This document shows, piece by piece, positions 38,421 to 50,996 of a stretch of 64,000 nt of DNA (the stretch's first letter is position 1; every line of letters starts with the position of its first letter). Position numbers and translations under genes: made by a program. The notes under the pieces are model-generated. The model was not told where the DNA came from. It saw nothing but the letters and a program-made list of their open reading frames with translations, and made no database searches. This DNA comes from Aptenodytes patagonicus (Eukaryota > Chordata > Aves > Sphenisciformes > Spheniscidae): assembly GCF_965638725.1 (NCBI RefSeq), contig NC_134951.1, positions 76,883,068 to 76,947,067 on the forward strand. The letters run 5' to 3'.

Positions 38421-39819
38421 CACACAGATATTTTTATCTTACTGGAGACATAATCCTTTGGCAGTCAACTCTGAAGTGCTTTGGAGTGCGGCCAAGATAC
38501 TACTTTCTGAAATCTTTTTGAAGTTCTTCTTTTTTGAACTGTGAACATACTTCATTTTTTTCACCTCAGACTATCTTTTTTTTTTAAAAAGGATACTGCC
38601 AGCTTTGTCAGCCTTGCATTATATATCACCAAGCATGCTTTGTGAACAACCCCAGATGAAAAAGAGGCCTGGCGTTCAACTGCATGTGTGCATTGGCATC
38701 CTATAGAGCGGACATGCTCAAGTACTCCTTATGGATGAGTCAGGTCTCTGTGCATCACTGTGGGATAATAAAAGACTATCTGCTTAGTGATGTTATGAGA
38801 CCACAGCATCTGATAAATGACCTTTTTATGAAGACTACTGAATGTGAGTGATTTACCTGTATCTCCCACTGACCCTGCAGACCCAACAGTGATTAGATGC
38901 ACCAGTCAAATGCATTCATACAAGAGACTGTTTTCTTTCTATCTTCCAGTAACAGAAAGCTCACTTATTTGTGCAGGAATAATGAGTTCTGTATTTATGG
39001 AATCCAAAAAACTGCCAGGTGCCCTGTCTATAGGATAAAAGTTTGTACTTCAGGGAGAAGAAAAGAAAGGAAGCAGCATCTAAGCAAAAGATACAAGCAC
39101 ACGTTCTGTTTCTTCCTAATTACCCCAATACTGCTTGCTGTGTTCTTGTAAATTACATAAAATGTGCTTTTTTTTCTTTTTTTCTTTTTTTTTTTTGCTA
39201 TTTAATTCTTTCCTATTGGTTGATATATACTTTTTTTTAAGTTCAGATGTGTAAAAGAGGGGGCAGTTGGAATATTTCTAAGCTGATGAAAGCTTTAATC
39301 AAATTATTTAAAAATCCTGACCTTTTTGTCCCTTATTTCAGATAGGTTGCTAAAGTTATAAGGAAATGGCCTAAGACAACCAGATTTTACAGCATTTTCT
39401 CTTTTTTCTCCCTGTTTTTCTTCAGTGAGATGCTTGGCTGTTTTAACAAACACGGGATATCTTTTATCCCATTTTTGAACCATAAGAATATTCAAATTTT
39501 CTTTCTTTCCAGATTGCAGATGGGAAGGGTTTTTGCTTGCCATGGAGAAGCTCACTGAATTTTATTTTGGATGTGAGAAGAGAACAAGTTGGCAATACCT
39601 ATTATTTGTCATTTGTAAATGATTCATTAGGGACTATTATATCATGTTATATATCTACATATTATATAATATCTGCATTAGGTAAGTAGCACACATTCAC
39701 AAATAATGTGAAATATGAGTTAAACTATTAGAGCTTTTTGGTGTCTTCATAAATCTGTCTTTTATTTCACACAAACAGAGCCACCAGAGACCTGACAGCC
39801 ACTCTTACAGTGGCTTCTT

Positions 39820-39820
<1 letters not shown>

Positions 39821-39856
<36 letters not shown>
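39821..39856 (+). repeat. Homopolymer of 36 C
   Basis: An uninterrupted run of 36 cytosines between TGGCTTCTTA and GGCCCCAGCAG. On the minus strand it is poly-G and could form G-quadruplexes. The true length may be uncertain because such runs are hard to sequence. Confidence 0.9.
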
Positions 39857-39858
<2 letters not shown>

Positions 39859-42221
39859 CCCCAGCAGCTTACGCTCCCTTCCACAGAAAGTGGCTCATGA
39901 AACACCAGGGCCCCACTGGACATGCACATAGTTAAACCAAAGAGAGATGGACGTGCTGTCAGGTGGAACAGGGCTGGATGTGTGTGGCTGCCAGTGTGCG
40001 TATATCTAAGGAGCTATGGGAAAGAAGGAGCTTTCTCAGTCTTTGCTGCATATTTTACGTCCTTCGTTTTGTGTCTTGCATATTATGACAGAGCACGTGA
40101 CACTATTAAAAGCTACTGCAGAATCCTCTTTGCTAAATTGATGAAAACTGGCCTTATAATGGGACAGAATATCAGAATTAGCACTGCCTAGCAAAGGAAG
40201 TTGCCAGATTTCTTAGATGAACTATAGCATAAACAAAAAAATGTGATTGCCTCTCATGTGATTAATTGTAGTGGCAACAAAAGCCCAAAATAACACCATT
40301 TATATTGTCAAGTGATTCCCAGATGAATAACTTTTCTTTCGTCTAAATAGCACACAGTCACAATAAATGTCAGGGGATAATGGATGCATCTAGATTTTCA
40401 ACCAGACTGCTTGACAAAGGTTTAGAACTGCAAGAAATACCCTACTGAACAGGAATAAGAACAGCAGAGGTGCTTTCCTGTACTTCTGAATTTGGCTGAT
40501 GGTCTACCCCAACATGTGTCGCTGAAGACTGCTACCCTGGCATTGCCTTAAAGCTTTACAGCATCACCTGCTGTAAGACTTTGCTTGCAGCTGCTTGAAA
40601 TTTTGTTAAACTGAGCTGTGATTTTCCAACAGTTCAACCAATCTCAAATTTTAAAAGGTAAAATTAAAGATTTCCTTTTGTCGGTTAAAAAAAAAAAAAA
40701 ATCCATCAGCTTCTTCAGGCCTGCAATGTGTCTGCCAAGGGGTACGAGGTACTGGGCATGGAGACCGGGACCCTCTCCCCTGAGAAGGGAAATTGTAGGA
40801 GGTTGGTGGGGAAGCAGACACACCTGACACAGAGATCACTCCTTCCAGAGTGAGCCAGTGGCCCCAGCACATGCTGTAAACTCACTGGCAAAGCTTCCCA
40901 CCACCCTGTAGCACTGGGCTATTGAGGGGGGTGAGAACCCCTTATTGCCGCTCAGTTACTGCAAGGACTATGCAGTGACTTAGCGTAGCCCAAGCCATGA
41001 GCAGCCGCCACGAGGCTGCCACTGCTCTGCTGCTGGGTGCAAACCCCAGGCTGTGTTTCAGCTTGAAAAAGATGGTAAATTCTGCCCACAGGAACAGTAT
41101 TAATACACACCACCTGCAAACTTAAACTCTTAAAAAGCATAACTTTGTTTTGTTCCCTTTGTATAGACATGTGAAGACAGCTTTTAAAGACAGGAGCAAA
41201 CACCATTTTCCCATGGGCTACTTTTCTATTCAATAACAGGATGAACTTGTTTTAGGAATGAATCAAGTTCATGTGGTAAATGAAAATCATGTAGTAAATG
41301 AAGAGGGGGTTTGAGAGAAGGCAGAAGACTGTCTTTCATTAACTTAAAATGTTAGGCTTTATTTCCAGCTTTGGGCAGTCGTATGTGGTACCAAAGTAAT
41401 GAAGCTGCGATTTTATGTATGACTTCTATATAATATTATAATGTTATGTAAATTGAAGTAGCTTGGCCAAACTGAGGACCCACAGTTAATGGTTGACCCT
41501 CCTCTCTCTCTGTCTCAGTTTTATATACAGCTTTGTGGGACTAATAGTGTTCTCATGTCTCATAGGAGTTATAAAATAAAATTAATTTGATTAATTTGAA
41601 TTATGCTTAGTAAAGAAAGCTTGCTCACCTTCTCATGAGTGAAGAACAACAAAATATTGAGAAGCTACTCACTCTCTGAGCACAGTCCATCCCCTGCACT
41701 GGAAGAGAGGGAGAACTCCTGTGAAAGGCGGACGGTTATGTGGTGACATAATTAAAGGCTTTGTCCTAAGGAATGTCTAAAAAGAAATCAGAACTACAGA
41801 TGAATAAGCAGTCTTACTTTGGGCATGGCCTATTTCAGAATGCTAGATTTGGGGCTAGATGGTACCAAGTGACGTTAGTGTAGCTTTTAATGTTCAAGAT
41901 GAGTATTGATAAATATTATAGGGTAAAAAGAGGCGAATCACTTCTCTTTCTGCTCAGTGCCACAGGTCCCCACTTGTGCTACAGGATCCTTCCCTTGGAG
42001 CAATAGTTTGAAACATTTCTTCAGAAAGGCACCTAAATCCATTAGAAGTTAGATCAACAACCCAAATTTTATATATATGCTTAATATCTGTAGCTGCCAT
42101 TAACTTCGGGAAAAGACAAGAACTGAAACAGGCTTTTTTTTTTTTTTCTTTAAATGTCAAAATAAGAACTTAGTGCTTAGCTTGAGGAAAATATTTGCAA
42201 ATGTTGGTGTTAGTATACGAT

Positions 42222-42275
42222 GTGTCAGCCTCCTCACCTGCCAAATGGGGAGGACAGTGCTACATCCCACACAAA
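42222..42275 (+). repeat. Possible MIR-like remnant
   Basis: TCAGCCTCCTCACCTGCCAA followed by ATGGGGAGGACAGTGCTACA resembles the MIR block CAGTTTCCTCATCTGTAAAATGGGGATAATAGTACC. Short and diverged, so tentative. Confidence 0.4.
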
Positions 42276-42928
42276 CACGCTACATTACAGACAGACTGAA
42301 TCCACGACTATTTTATGCTCTGTAAAGCTCTAGGAGAGGAGCGCTCATAGCCTTCCAGAAGCCAGCCATTGATGAGCCCAAGTGTCTTGTGACCAGGCTG
42401 AATAATGACATAAATCTCAGAGGCAGAAAGGACTTGGGACTAAGCTGTTTAAGTGTGAACACAGTATTTTGTAAGATGCCGTGTCATCAGTTTAAAAAAT
42501 CTTGGAGGTACTTCTGAGAGAGAATGAAGATATTCATGAGGCTTAAATCTGTCTTGAGTAACTTCAGTGTTTCCGTAGGCATGAGAAGGTAAGTTTGTTT
42601 ACTCCCGCTTATATTTTCCAATAAAAGTGCTGCTTAGTGATAATTAAAAGGTGGACTCATGTCTCCCAGTTATTGGATTAAGACCAGTAATTACTTTTTC
42701 TGCATGGCTTGAGATGATTGTCAATGATGAAGACTTCCCACACAATCACTAATGACTGGATATCGTCTTATAAATATCAGGCTTTCTGTCTAAGTGTAAA
42801 ATCTCTCTTTTCTCCCAAGGAACCAGCTTTACAGTATTTCTTGCTGTAGGGCAAACACGTTTCAGTCTTTTGTTGAAAAACACTGAATTACATATTTCTA
42901 GGAAAAGATACAGTACAAAGTGTAACTT

Positions 42929-43581
42929 CTGAACATGAGCCGGCAGTGTGCCCAGGCGGCCAAGAAGGCCAATGGCATCCTGGCCTGTATCAGAACTAGT
43001 GTGGCCAGCAGGAGTAGGGAAGTGATCGTGCCCCTGTACTCGGCCCTGGTGAGGCCGCACCTCCAATACTGTGTTCAGTTTTGGGCCCCTCACTACAAGA
43101 AGGATGTTGAGGTGTTAGAGCTTGTCCAGAGAAGGGCAACGAGGCTGGTGAAGGGTCTGGAGAACAAGTCTGATGAGGAGCGGCTGAGGGAGCTGGGGTT
43201 GTTTAGCCTGGAGAAAAGGAGGCTGAGGGGAGACCTCATCGCTCTCTACAACTACCTGAAAGGAGGTTGTAGCGAGGTGGGTGTCGGTCTCTTCTCCCAA
43301 GTAACAAGCGATAGGATGAGAGGAAATGGCCTCAAGTTGTGCCAGGGGAGGTTTAGATTGGATGTGAGGAAAAATTTCTTTACTGAAAGAGTGGTGAAAC
43401 ATTGGAAGAGGCTGCCCAGGGAAGTGGTTGAGTCCCCATCCCTGGAAGTATTTAAAAGACGTGTAGATGAGGCACTTAGGGACATGGTTTAGTGGGCATG
43501 GTGGTGTTGGGTCGATGGTTGGACTCGATGATCTTAGAGGTCTTTTCCAACCTCAGTGATTCTATGAATCTATGATTCTAT
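42929..43581 (+). mobile_element. 5'-truncated CR1 LINE
   Basis: Begins abruptly at the CR1 position CTGAACATGAGCCGGCAG and ends in the CR1 3' repeat (TCTATGAATCTATGATTCTA). It keeps a continuous 185-codon frame (42935-43492) for the C-terminus of the CR1 ORF2 reverse-transcriptase protein. That frame differs from the copy at 24174-24910 at about 10 of 185 residues (for example LKLC versus LKLR and LPREVV versus LPGKVV), so both come from the same young subfamily. No target-site duplication is evident, which is usual for CR1. It carries no promoter or complete enzyme. Confidence 0.95.
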
Positions 43582-44703
43582 TCTGTATGGGTTTATGCAG
43601 GGCTTTCGTCTCAAAATAAAGGAAATAAATCAAACCTAGTCTTCTGTTAAAGACTATTTTTCTTTGTCTGAACCTGGTTAACGCATATTAGCCACTCGTG
43701 GCAGTTATGAGTTGCCCGTAAGAGAGCTACCTTTTGGAAAAGTTAGCAAAACTGGCCTGACTGGATGATTAGCATCAGGCATTAGCTCACTACATCAGGT
43801 GTTCAGCCTTAGTCAGGCAACGTGGAAAGCCTGCATACTGCATCTTTAAATGTAGTTGCTCTAGTAGAGACGAAAACGTGACTAAGGGCCTTAGGAAAAA
43901 TGCTCATAATTGGAGAATCCTCTCCCTTTTCTTCTTTAGGTCAAGCAGCAGATAACATGTGCCCAACAGCTGATCTGAGAGCTGTGATACAATTTCTAGA
44001 TATACCTGACAGTCTGCAGGAGGCTTATTTTTTGCAATATGGTAAACTAAATAATAAAATAAATATTTCAGTGCTTGAGTGGACCTTTCCTGGTAGGGAG
44101 TGATTCAAGTTTCCTTTGAAGTATTCTACAGATGCAGTGATACTTTCAAATCTGCATTAAAAAGACTTTTTGCCACTATATCCTATAACTTTTATATTAG
44201 AAGCTGGACCCCGATTCCTCTGTCGGTCACTTAACATTAATCATCCTTGTGAAATTTGGGTGTATGGGCACCACTTAAAGATCTTTAAAAAGAGTTGAGA
44301 TTTCCTCAAAAGAGCAGAAGATGGAGAAATCCCTGGCATAGTGTTATTACAACACTATGAGGCTTCTCATTTCTTCATACCCTGCTAAGCATTACTCTTA
44401 GCCTTTGGCTGGACTGAGGGAAAGTCCTAGCAATTGAGCCGGGGAATTGAGGTCAAAAGGTAAATATTGCTTGCTGCGATGTTTTCTGCCAGCTGCGTGT
44501 TGTTCATGCCGCTGTGAACAGAGGTGCTGAGGCTCCCAGCAGCCAGCAGAGCTCAGAGACCTCTAAATGCAGAATGAAAACACATACAACACAAACGTCT
44601 CCAAAGCAGTGTGCTGTGCAAGGGAGCTCATTCAGTCCCTGGGTCCTGATCTTGCTCCGGCACTGCACAGTGCCCAGTCTCTCAAGGACCGGGTGTGCTT
44701 CTC

Positions 44704-44888
44704 ATTGAAGATGATGACACCTATCTTGAAAAACAGCAACAAGAAGAAAAAGGCTTTGAATGTTTTGTAAGTGGCGGTAACAAAGTGAGGAAAGGTCTGT
44801 GCACAGCAGCCATTGAAGATGATGATACCTATCTCAAAAAACCAGCAGTAAGAAGAAAAAGGCTCTGAGTGTTCTGCGAGTGGTGGTA
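44704..44888 (+). repeat. Imperfect tandem duplication, 108-bp period
   Basis: Unit one (44704-44779) and unit two (44812-44888) both begin ATTGAAGATGATGA and run through AGAAGAAAAAGGCT to an AGTGG-GGTA end, with scattered substitutions and one indel. A 32-bp spacer separates them and a third copy was not seen. The divergence implies the duplication is old. Confidence 0.85.
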
Positions 44889-47800
44889 TTGCAGCTGACA
44901 ACACAGCATTATGCTGGAGCTGGGACTCAAAGCCTGGATCTTGCTGGGAAAATTAGTTGTCCTTAGACCTGCTGGCATTTCTGTCCTCCTGGGGGTTAAC
45001 TGTGCTGTGGATTGTGGCCTTATTTGATGATTTATATGGCTGCAGCACCTGAGCTAGCCCCAGCTGATGTGTCTGTTGTGCCCCCTCTTTGTGTGGTCTT
45101 TTTATTCCACAAGCTTTCACAGACCTCCAAAATCTTCCTTTAGCACTGATCACGAGGTAACTGGAAACAAGAAGGAAAATGAGGGGTCCCAGCCAAAACT
45201 ATTGAACTAGATAGTGCCACCTCCACAGCTATGCCATATACACTTTAGAAAAAGGCTGGAAAAGAATGAGCAAGAGTGAAGTGGCATTGAGATGGAGTTG
45301 GGAAGGAGAATAAAAGGGCTATGGAAATCCTCATGTCTTTATACACTCCTCTTTTGTGTCCAGACCTGAAATGGAAGGAAAGACAGGCTGAGTTTTCAAA
45401 GCTGTCTAAAGGATTTCCATGTCCAGTTTTTACTTGCATTAATTGTAAACTGGCACCCAGCTCCCTTATGCAGCTTTGGAATACCCCTGGGTAGATGAAT
45501 GTCCCAAAGCCTCTACATGAGTCAACAGTTGAACTGAGGACAGAGCTTGGGGCCAGGCTGCGATGCACAGAGTTCATCCCCAACAGCGTGACTCCTGCCA
45601 GACTGCCCTATATGAGCACCGGGTCCATGGATCTGTGCAAATCCTGCTGCCAGGGACAACAGGAGGACAAAACTTTCTTATTCTGTGTTTTTTAAAGTGA
45701 ACAACCATGTTGCCCAAGGGCAAAGAGCAGGATGGAGGGGAGGACAGCCAGCATAGCCACCCCTCAAAAAGGGAAATAGAGCTCAGAAGGAAAATCTCTT
45801 GGCACTGCTGGGGAATTACAGCCTGACGGGCACTTCCACCCTGCAATTGTGCCAAGGCTGGTAAAGGCACCACGCAAAATGATAAGAATAACGAGCAGCA
45901 GCAGCAAAACCAGAGATAAGCCAAAGATCCTCACAACTGCAAAATGGAGCTTGGGGTGGGAAATACATCTTTAGGAAACTCAAAAGTTAATAGCACAGGT
46001 ACTGGACCAGCTTTTCACGGAAAATGACATAATTCAGGACTTACACTGATTCATACACATTGAGGATCTCAGCACCTAAAGGCTTCAATTTCTAAATTAG
46101 CATTGCACAGATGCACAGGAAAAACCTGGCACGGTTAATAATATTGCTAGGTATTCCAGGCATTATTTTTAAGCAGAAAAAAACCCCAACAAAAAACCAA
46201 ACAACTCCCCCCCCAAAAAAATTACCAAGGTACCTGCCAAAGTAAAATACAGTTGAATTGTTTTGCTTAAGTGTTCAAGCAACACGTCTATAATACATCC
46301 CAGGAAAACACATTAGTTCTTGCCTCCTTCCCCAAATAAGAAGACATCTATTTGTCAGTGCATTTTTAAGTCTAAAAGGCACATTACAAAACTCCTATAC
46401 TGTAAGTTTCTGAAAACATTGCTCAGATTCAGCTTCCATGACAGCCATCACTCCCAGTGGTGGTATTTAAGCATTTTGCTTTGATAATTTTGCAGTCTGT
46501 CTATTTTAGTGTAGCTAAAGAAGGAAGGGCCAACTCTTCAGGTCCATCCAAATGCAAATCGCAGGAGCTGATGGGACTTTGTCGGAAGAGAGGCTCTAGC
46601 TGAAGCCTTTAGGGATACACTGCTGGCTAGGGAGCACAGTCCTGCCTGCCTTTCTTGTAAGAGAGATAAAAGCAAGTTGTTCTCTCTCTTTTGCTCTTTC
46701 TCTTTCCCTGTGTCATTAAGGACAGCGGAAGCTACAGCGAGCCCTCTGTGCCACTCAGCCCCCCCAGCGCCAGCAGCTGAGGGAGCAGCAGGCGGGATGT
46801 TTCGACCGAGCACGTGTGCAGGGGCTGTACACACACCACAGACATTTGGCAGCACATGCTGCTGGGCATTCAGGAAAGCAATGGTTCATCACCCCCTGGA
46901 TTAGGGCCATAGGATTGACAGGTCTGGTTAGCTGTAGTGGGGGAGACTGGTCTCACCTCAGCCTTCATGTAGTCTGTTGGAGGGGAGGTTGGGAAACAGC
47001 TCTTGTTAAAATACTGACTTCTTTTGAGGCCCTCCACAGCACTGAAGTCCCCCATCTCTAGGTGGTGCCTGTAAGGAAAATACGCTCTTGGTGCACTGTG
47101 AAGACACCCTGTGTAAGGAAACAGGGAGGCAGAGGGAGCCGACCAGAGACTTGTCTACCCTGAGCCGGTCCCCCAGGCACACCACCTGGCCAGGAAGGAG
47201 GTCTCGCAGGTCCCTGTTCCTGGCACAGACTCAGAGCAGCGCAGGGAGGTAGGAGTCCCATACACCATACCGCGGTGTGGGTGGGGGGGATGGATCTCAT
47301 GCCACCTACATATTGCATGGTGTGCAATAAATAAGTGGGTGGATTGAATGTCATAGATACATACCACTCCTAAACACTTATCTGTCTGCACTGGTATCTG
47401 TGCCAGCTGCTTCTCCACCTACCTAGAGGCCTTTCGGTTATGGAAACCCACAACTCACAATGATATTTTACTTCTGTAGAGATATACTGCTTACGCCCAC
47501 CTTTGAAACTGAGTAGATAACAGATGCTCTTTCTTGGTACCAAACAGTGACCTGCTCTCTCAGGTGGGGAGCAGTCCTCTTTTGTGTGATTTACTGAGAA
47601 CTGGAAGTTGAATTAGCAAAGGCAAAGAATACCTTGCTTGTTTTTTGAGTTGGATAGGATTTACCCATAGCACTGGAAATGGCAACCAGTCACTCCTGCT
47701 CTCATCTACCATCTCTGGGAGCTTGCAGCATTCGCCAAAATGTGGGCCCAGGTCCAGATATGGCGCCTGTGGTAGTACCACGCACTTGGCTGCATGACAT

Positions 47801-48364
47801 TCCTTATCTCCCTTTTTGCTAATAGCCTTGTTGGAAATCTTACGCAGATAAAAATAGGCCTTGATATTCACTACAGAGGCTGCATCTCCTTCCCAGTGAT
47901 TTGCAGACAGGTACTTGCCAAGTGTCTAGTGACTCATTTATTTGGGAAAAAAAAACCACCACAACAATACAATCTGCAAAACCACGCTTTTCCCACTCCC
48001 ATGTAAGAAACATTTTTAACAGCCGCTCAGACCTTGTGTAGAACAGCTATTAGCAACCTGCTTCTCTGTTCTTCCCTAAAGAGTGATGAATACAACTCCA
48101 GGGGCCCGATTTCCATTGTCTTTTGCTTCTGGTAGCCACTTACTCCATGCAAAGTGAATGTGACACACTAGCCTGGGTCCAGAGACCCAGCTTACTGAGC
48201 AGAGCTTGAGTGGGTAGGCACGGGCCGGGCTGGTGGAGACGCCAACACTCTGTCCTTGGCAGGAGGCTGGAGACTAAAGCTCAAGTATGTTAAGCTGCTT
48301 TGATGCTCTGTGGTCCTGGACCAGTCATCCATTTACTCGGTGTAAAGCTATTTTAGATGGGCTT

Positions 48365-48460
48365 TTTTGGCAGCTTGTGAATATTATGGTCATTTAATCT
48401 GACCCTCTGCATAGCAGAAGCCTAACAATTCTACCCTGTGAATTCTTCACTGGTTTGAAG
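48365..48460 (-). repeat. Ancient CR1 3'-end remnant
   Basis: The plus strand reads ATTATGGTCATTTAATCTGA, CCCTCTGCATAGCAGAAGCC and ACCCTGTGAATTCTTC. This follows the old CR1 3' region (CATTATGATCATCTAGTCTG, ACCTCCTGCATAACACAGGCC, CACCCAGTAATTCTTGC). LINE sense strand is minus. Diverged; approximate ends. Confidence 0.55.
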
Positions 48461-49521
48461 ACTTAAAGAAAATTTGCTTAAATCTCCCAACCATCTGCTG
48501 CAGTACTCAATTACATTGACAATTCAGATTTGCTTATTTCTAATTTAAAGCTTTCATACTTGTGTCTCCCCAGCCTTGGATTTTGTTATGCCTTTTCTTA
48601 GGTTAGATTAAAAGAAATGCAGCTGAAGGCATATAGCTCCGTTCCCTTTCCACCTGTCACGTTATCTGCCCTTGGGGCTGAGGCCAAAGGACTCTAAAAA
48701 GACTCTACAACACCGGAGCAGTCTTTTCCTTTGTCAGACTAAAGCACATTAAGAACTGCTCTGGAAATCTAGAGACTAATAAAGCAGCTTTAACAGGCTG
48801 GAGTATCTGGCCTTCTACATATTTTCCTTTAGCACTTCCACCAACTGTTGTTTGCTCATATCTACTGGAGTCTGTTTATATAGATTTTGCCCAATCTGCT
48901 CTTTCTGGTAATGTTCATATTGTTGTATGTTTACGTGGAGGAAAAAAAAAAAAAGAATATAAACTGAAATATTTATGTGGTCTAAAATGACTGAAACTGA
49001 AATGACTGATCCTCATCCATGCTCTAAGCTCAAAACGCAGCAATACAAAAACTGAAACTGCATCAAAAAGGAAGTAAGACTTGCTGGGCTCGTTGTGCTA
49101 GTCAGACTGTTTGGAAAGTCATGCATAAAACAATTAGTACTAACCTCCTATGCAAATACTGCAATTTGAAATGAATTCATTTGCACAGCATATGTGTAGC
49201 TAGTTAGACACCAGATAGATAACAATTGTTATTTCTTAGATGATTCTCAGATGTCACCACCATACTTATTCCCATGTTCATTGTACAATGTATCCCCAAA
49301 TGCCACATGCGACTGCTGAGATGTGCAGCGGCCTCAGGATCAGGTGCTGTGGGCTGGGTCCCACGAACAGTAACTGGTTGCAAGAATGGTGCTGGCAGCA
49401 ACGCTGCACTGGGTTGCTCTGGAGGGGAGTAACTGCTGTGTTGCCCTACGGATGGTTTTGTAATTGAGTCCACTTGATCAGCAGAACCTTTACTAAGACA
49501 TAGATTGCCTAGACTTTAATT

Positions 49522-50127
<606 letters not shown>

Positions 50128-50969
50128 TAAACCTCTACAAGCAGAGAGACCAAACTTTTGGCACTTACCTCTGAATGTAATGTCATTCTCTATACTCCAG
50201 CAGTGCAGTAGTTGTAGGTGGACTGACTCCTCAGACATGGGCTCTTGCAAGGCCAGATCCAAACCAAGGAGCCACTAGAAACAAGCCTATTCACAAGTGT
50301 AAAGAGAAGAAGAGCTGGATTTTCTATGTTTAGCACCACTTGGGTCTGAAAACCTCAGCAGCACTCCAGAAAAAACATTTATACTCCCATCTTACTGAGC
50401 CCATAGATGAGGCACGCGGCAGTTCAGGAGTCACCAAAAAGCCACGGTGTGTGTGAGTTGCAGAGCAGGAGTCAAAGTCCCAGTACTTTGCTCTATACAG
50501 AGGCAGTAAAGGAAGGAGGCACAAGATGCCTGGGACGGATCAATGCCTACTGCTTATAGCTGTCAAGAAAGCATATTTGAGTTTCCCTGATAGGAGAAGC
50601 TGACCTCTCACAGAGTCAAACACATGGAGCATTTCCAGCGAAGGGCTGGCGTTTCCCCATGTTCTCGGGAAGCAAAATTTCCTGTCATTTCCCATTGAAT
50701 TCTCTTCTACAACATGTCAGCCCGAATGCATACCTATGGTGCTCCTGATTTTTATTAGGAAGCTAAAAAGCTGGGGTTTGTTTTCTAAACAAAAATCCTC
50801 CAACTCTCCACCATCTCACCTACATGCCACAATCTAATCAATACCTACCTCCATTTGAGCATCCCACCATCTCTCACACATGATGCTGAAAAGCCCTAGA
50901 ACAATTAATTACTATACATGGCTATTTTCTACTTAGGAAGCAAAAATTAACAATCTTGGCATTCTATTT
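50128..50969. other. Short unassigned stretch next to the microsatellite
   Basis: Unique sequence between the purine repeat and the proposed GRM1 polyadenylation signal. No gene or clear repeat was recognised; it may be intergenic or part of a longer GRM1 3' UTR. Confidence 0.4.
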
Positions 50970-50990
50970 TTAAATAATAAATAGAAAATA

Positions 50991-50996
50991 TTTATT
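50991..50996 (-). terminator. GRM1: Candidate distal GRM1 poly(A) signal
   Basis: AATAAA on the minus strand, about 2.9 kb past the GRM1 stop codon. A TTGTTAATTTTTG stretch follows, which could be the downstream U-rich element. Confidence 0.35.

Larger units (their letters stand above)
25127..42928. other. Central intergenic region
   Basis: About 17.8 kb with no supportable gene. All open frames are short and unconvincing. Contents seen: ancient CR1 3'-end remnant (about 32915-33055), 20-bp palindrome (34912-34931), a stretch with conserved-element character (about 35240-35640), TA/TG repeat (36926-36975), GT repeat (38397-38420), 36-base C run (39821-39856) and a MIR-like remnant (42222-42275). 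The rest is unassigned AT-rich DNA. Confidence 0.6.
43582..49521. other. Intergenic region downstream of GRM1
   Basis: About 5.9 kb with no recognisable gene. It contains a 76-bp tandem duplication (44704-44888), an ancient CR1 3' remnant (about 48365-48460) and a short A run near 48940. Short open frames near 44.6-47.9 kb show no recognised family. Confidence 0.6.
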
